Below, piece by piece: positions 13,390 to 14,402 of a stretch of 14,402 bases of DNA. The first letter of the stretch is position 1, and each line of letters begins with the position of its first letter. This DNA is from Candidatus Daviesbacteria bacterium (GTDB lineage: Bacteria > Patescibacteriota > Microgenomatia > Daviesbacterales > UBA10151). Location: assembly GCA_016186985.1 (NCBI GenBank), contig JACPKO010000012.1, positions 1-14,402 of the forward strand, written 5' to 3'. Below the pieces are notes generated by a model. It searched no databases and was not told where the DNA came from. It was given only the letters and a program-made list of their open reading frames with translations. The position numbers were made by a program, and so were the translations under genes.

Positions 13390-14402
13390 GCGCTGAAGTC
13401 CGCCCTGCTATAGCCGAAATTAGAGCTACCCATTTTGGTCCCGAAGGCCAACTTATTGACAAGACTAAACCAGAAGCTCAAAACCCTCAACAGCAACAAG
13501 AAAGAAAAGGATGGTTGGGTGGACTTTTGGGAAAACTAAGAAAAGAAGAGTTATCTAAAACGGAAGGACCCAAACACGTACTAGAAACTATAGAGCAAGT
13601 TGGGTTACTAGATAAGATGCAGCGAACTACAGAGAGATTGCATAAAATAGCGGAGGATGATGTTGGATTTAAAAATGGCGAGAATGAGTATTATGATGCT
13701 AGATGGAATAGAGTAAATTTAGGAGAAGTTGATAGAAGACGTATAGAAAGAGGCGGAGAAACAACTCCATTAGTTGAAGTTCCTGATGAAGTAAGCAATA
13801 TAATAACAGAGTTGAACAGTGCAGCTGGTCAGTCTGAAGGTGATTCGATAAGGTCAATTGCTCTAATGAGCTTTATGGAGATGGAAGTCAAAACTGCAAA
13901 TGGAATCAGAATATCGCTGAGGCTTCCTCAAACTACTGCAGAAAGCACTCCAGGCAACGTTCAATTTAATCACATTAATTTACATATTAATGCAAGTACC
14001 TTAGGTAACAATCCGGAACTGTTGGAGCAGATTTCAGCTATCGAGGCCAAATTTAGCGACCAGGCAAGCTTATTGAAGATAAGCGAGGTTCTTTTAAAGT
14101 ATGCAGAGGATGTTGTAGATAAATTGCCAGAAGAAAATAAGACCAGGGTAGCTGAAAGAGAGAAAGAAGAGAAAGAGAGACAAGAACAATTAGAGCGAAG
14201 CAGACAGGAAGCCGAGGGCTATATGAGAAGAGGCAGAGTTAACGAAAAGATTCACGATGCACTTAAAGTGCCTCAAGAAGATGGAGTCGACAGGAAGAGG
14301 GTTGAGTCTGAAGTTCAATTTGAAGTTCTTACAGAAAGAGATCAGCGTTATCTGGATGAATCAATACGTAATATTATGATTAAAATATTAGAGAACTACC
14401 CG
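13386..14402 (+). CDS. Hypothetical protein, 3' end beyond the window
   Basis: An uninterrupted frame of 339 codons starts at ATG 13386, overlapping the previous gene by ATGA, and runs off the right edge without a stop. It opens MSAEVRPAIAEIRATHFGPEG, then a polar linker with QQQQ, a short Gly/Leu patch (GWLGGLLGKLRKEEL), and a mixed middle domain (about 100-225) with strand-like stretches (IRISLRLP, FNHINLHINAS). A strongly charged coiled coil follows at about 245-280 (REKEEKERQEQLERSRQEAE). No membrane segment, nucleotide-binding motif or catalytic signature is visible. It is probably a cytoplasmic protein working with the gene before it. Function unknown. Confidence 0.75.
   Translation, partial: MSAEVRPAIAEIRATHFGPEGQLIDKTKPEAQNPQQQQERKGWLGGLLGKLRKEELSKTEGPKHVLETIEQVGLLDKMQRTTERLHKIAEDDVGFKNGENEYYDARWNRVNLGEVDRRRIERGGETTPLVEVPDEVSNIITELNSAAGQSEGDSIRSIALMSFMEMEVKTANGIRISLRLPQTTAESTPGNVQFNHINLHINASTLGNNPELLEQISAIEAKFSDQASLLKISEVLLKYAEDVVDKLPEENKTRVAEREKEEKERQEQLERSRQEAEGYMRRGRVNEKIHDALKVPQEDGVDRKRVESEVQFEVLTERDQRYLDESIRNIMIKILENYP

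Noticed and set aside
1..14402. UGA read as an amino acid
   Set aside because: Family-length genes (trpC, trpA, vapB) end at TGA, and conserved Gly or Trp positions are not encoded by TGA.
1..14402. CRISPR arrays, tRNA or rRNA genes, insertion sequences, replication origin
   Set aside because: No regularly spaced repeats, cloverleaf-like segments, transposase motifs or clustered DnaA boxes were found by eye; the only notable exact repeat is the 28-bp pair near 11225-11332.

Overview
The window looks like a chromosomal segment from a streamlined bacterium, most probably of the Candidate Phyla Radiation (Patescibacteria), perhaps near Microgenomates. The evidence is indirect: AT-rich DNA, very tight packing (many ATGA or 8-bp gene overlaps, no intergenic gap above about 120 bp), an FtsH interrupted by an intein, lineage-style hypothetical membrane proteins, and TGA used as an ordinary stop (trpC and trpA end in TGA), which argues against the UGA-recoding Gracilibacteria/SR1 groups. 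No rRNA, tRNA, CRISPR, insertion sequence or origin was seen.

Region 1 (1-3976, + strand) is the tail of a tryptophan operon: the 3' end of trpC, then trpF, trpB, trpA and trpS, followed by a free-standing tRNA-binding OB-fold protein of the MetRS-C-terminal/CsaA type. trpC-F-B-A cover the last steps from phosphoribosylanthranilate to tryptophan, and TrpRS would charge it onto tRNA. As given, trpS is broken: about 39 internal codons are missing and the frame shifts at the junction near 2934-2936. TrpC also lacks the usual Glu of its ESGI motif.

Region 2 (3973-4667, - strand) is a compact VapBC-type toxin-antitoxin pair, convergent with and overlapping region 1.

Region 3 (4710-10187, + strand) is a membrane-protein quality-control and secretion cluster: an SPFH/prohibitin-family protein, a signal peptidase I fused to a degenerate CAP/SCP domain and a C-terminal helical tail, and an FtsH AAA+ metalloprotease. 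FtsH carries a 427-residue LAGLIDADG intein inserted exactly in its Walker A motif (GPPGTGK | Cys ... His-Asn | Thr), so ATPase activity must await protein splicing.

Region 4 (10191-13019) holds envelope-related genes: a GT28/MGDG-synthase-like glycosyltransferase on the - strand, divergent from a GT2 glycosyltransferase on the + strand, then two small four-helix membrane proteins, one with a histidine cluster. A 28-bp direct repeat in the divergent promoter region duplicates the start of the GT28 gene and creates a 27-codon upstream ORF that ends in an ATGA overlap with the real start.

Region 5 (13051-14402, + strand) has two overlapping genes of unknown function, the second running off the window.

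A recurring theme is that candidate -10 boxes lie only 6-9 bases before the ATG at several gene starts (vapB, SPFH gene, signal peptidase, ftsH, the gene at 12570), without Shine-Dalgarno sequences. This suggests leaderless transcripts for transcription-unit-leading genes, whereas internal genes such as trpA and trpS have visible Shine-Dalgarno sequences.
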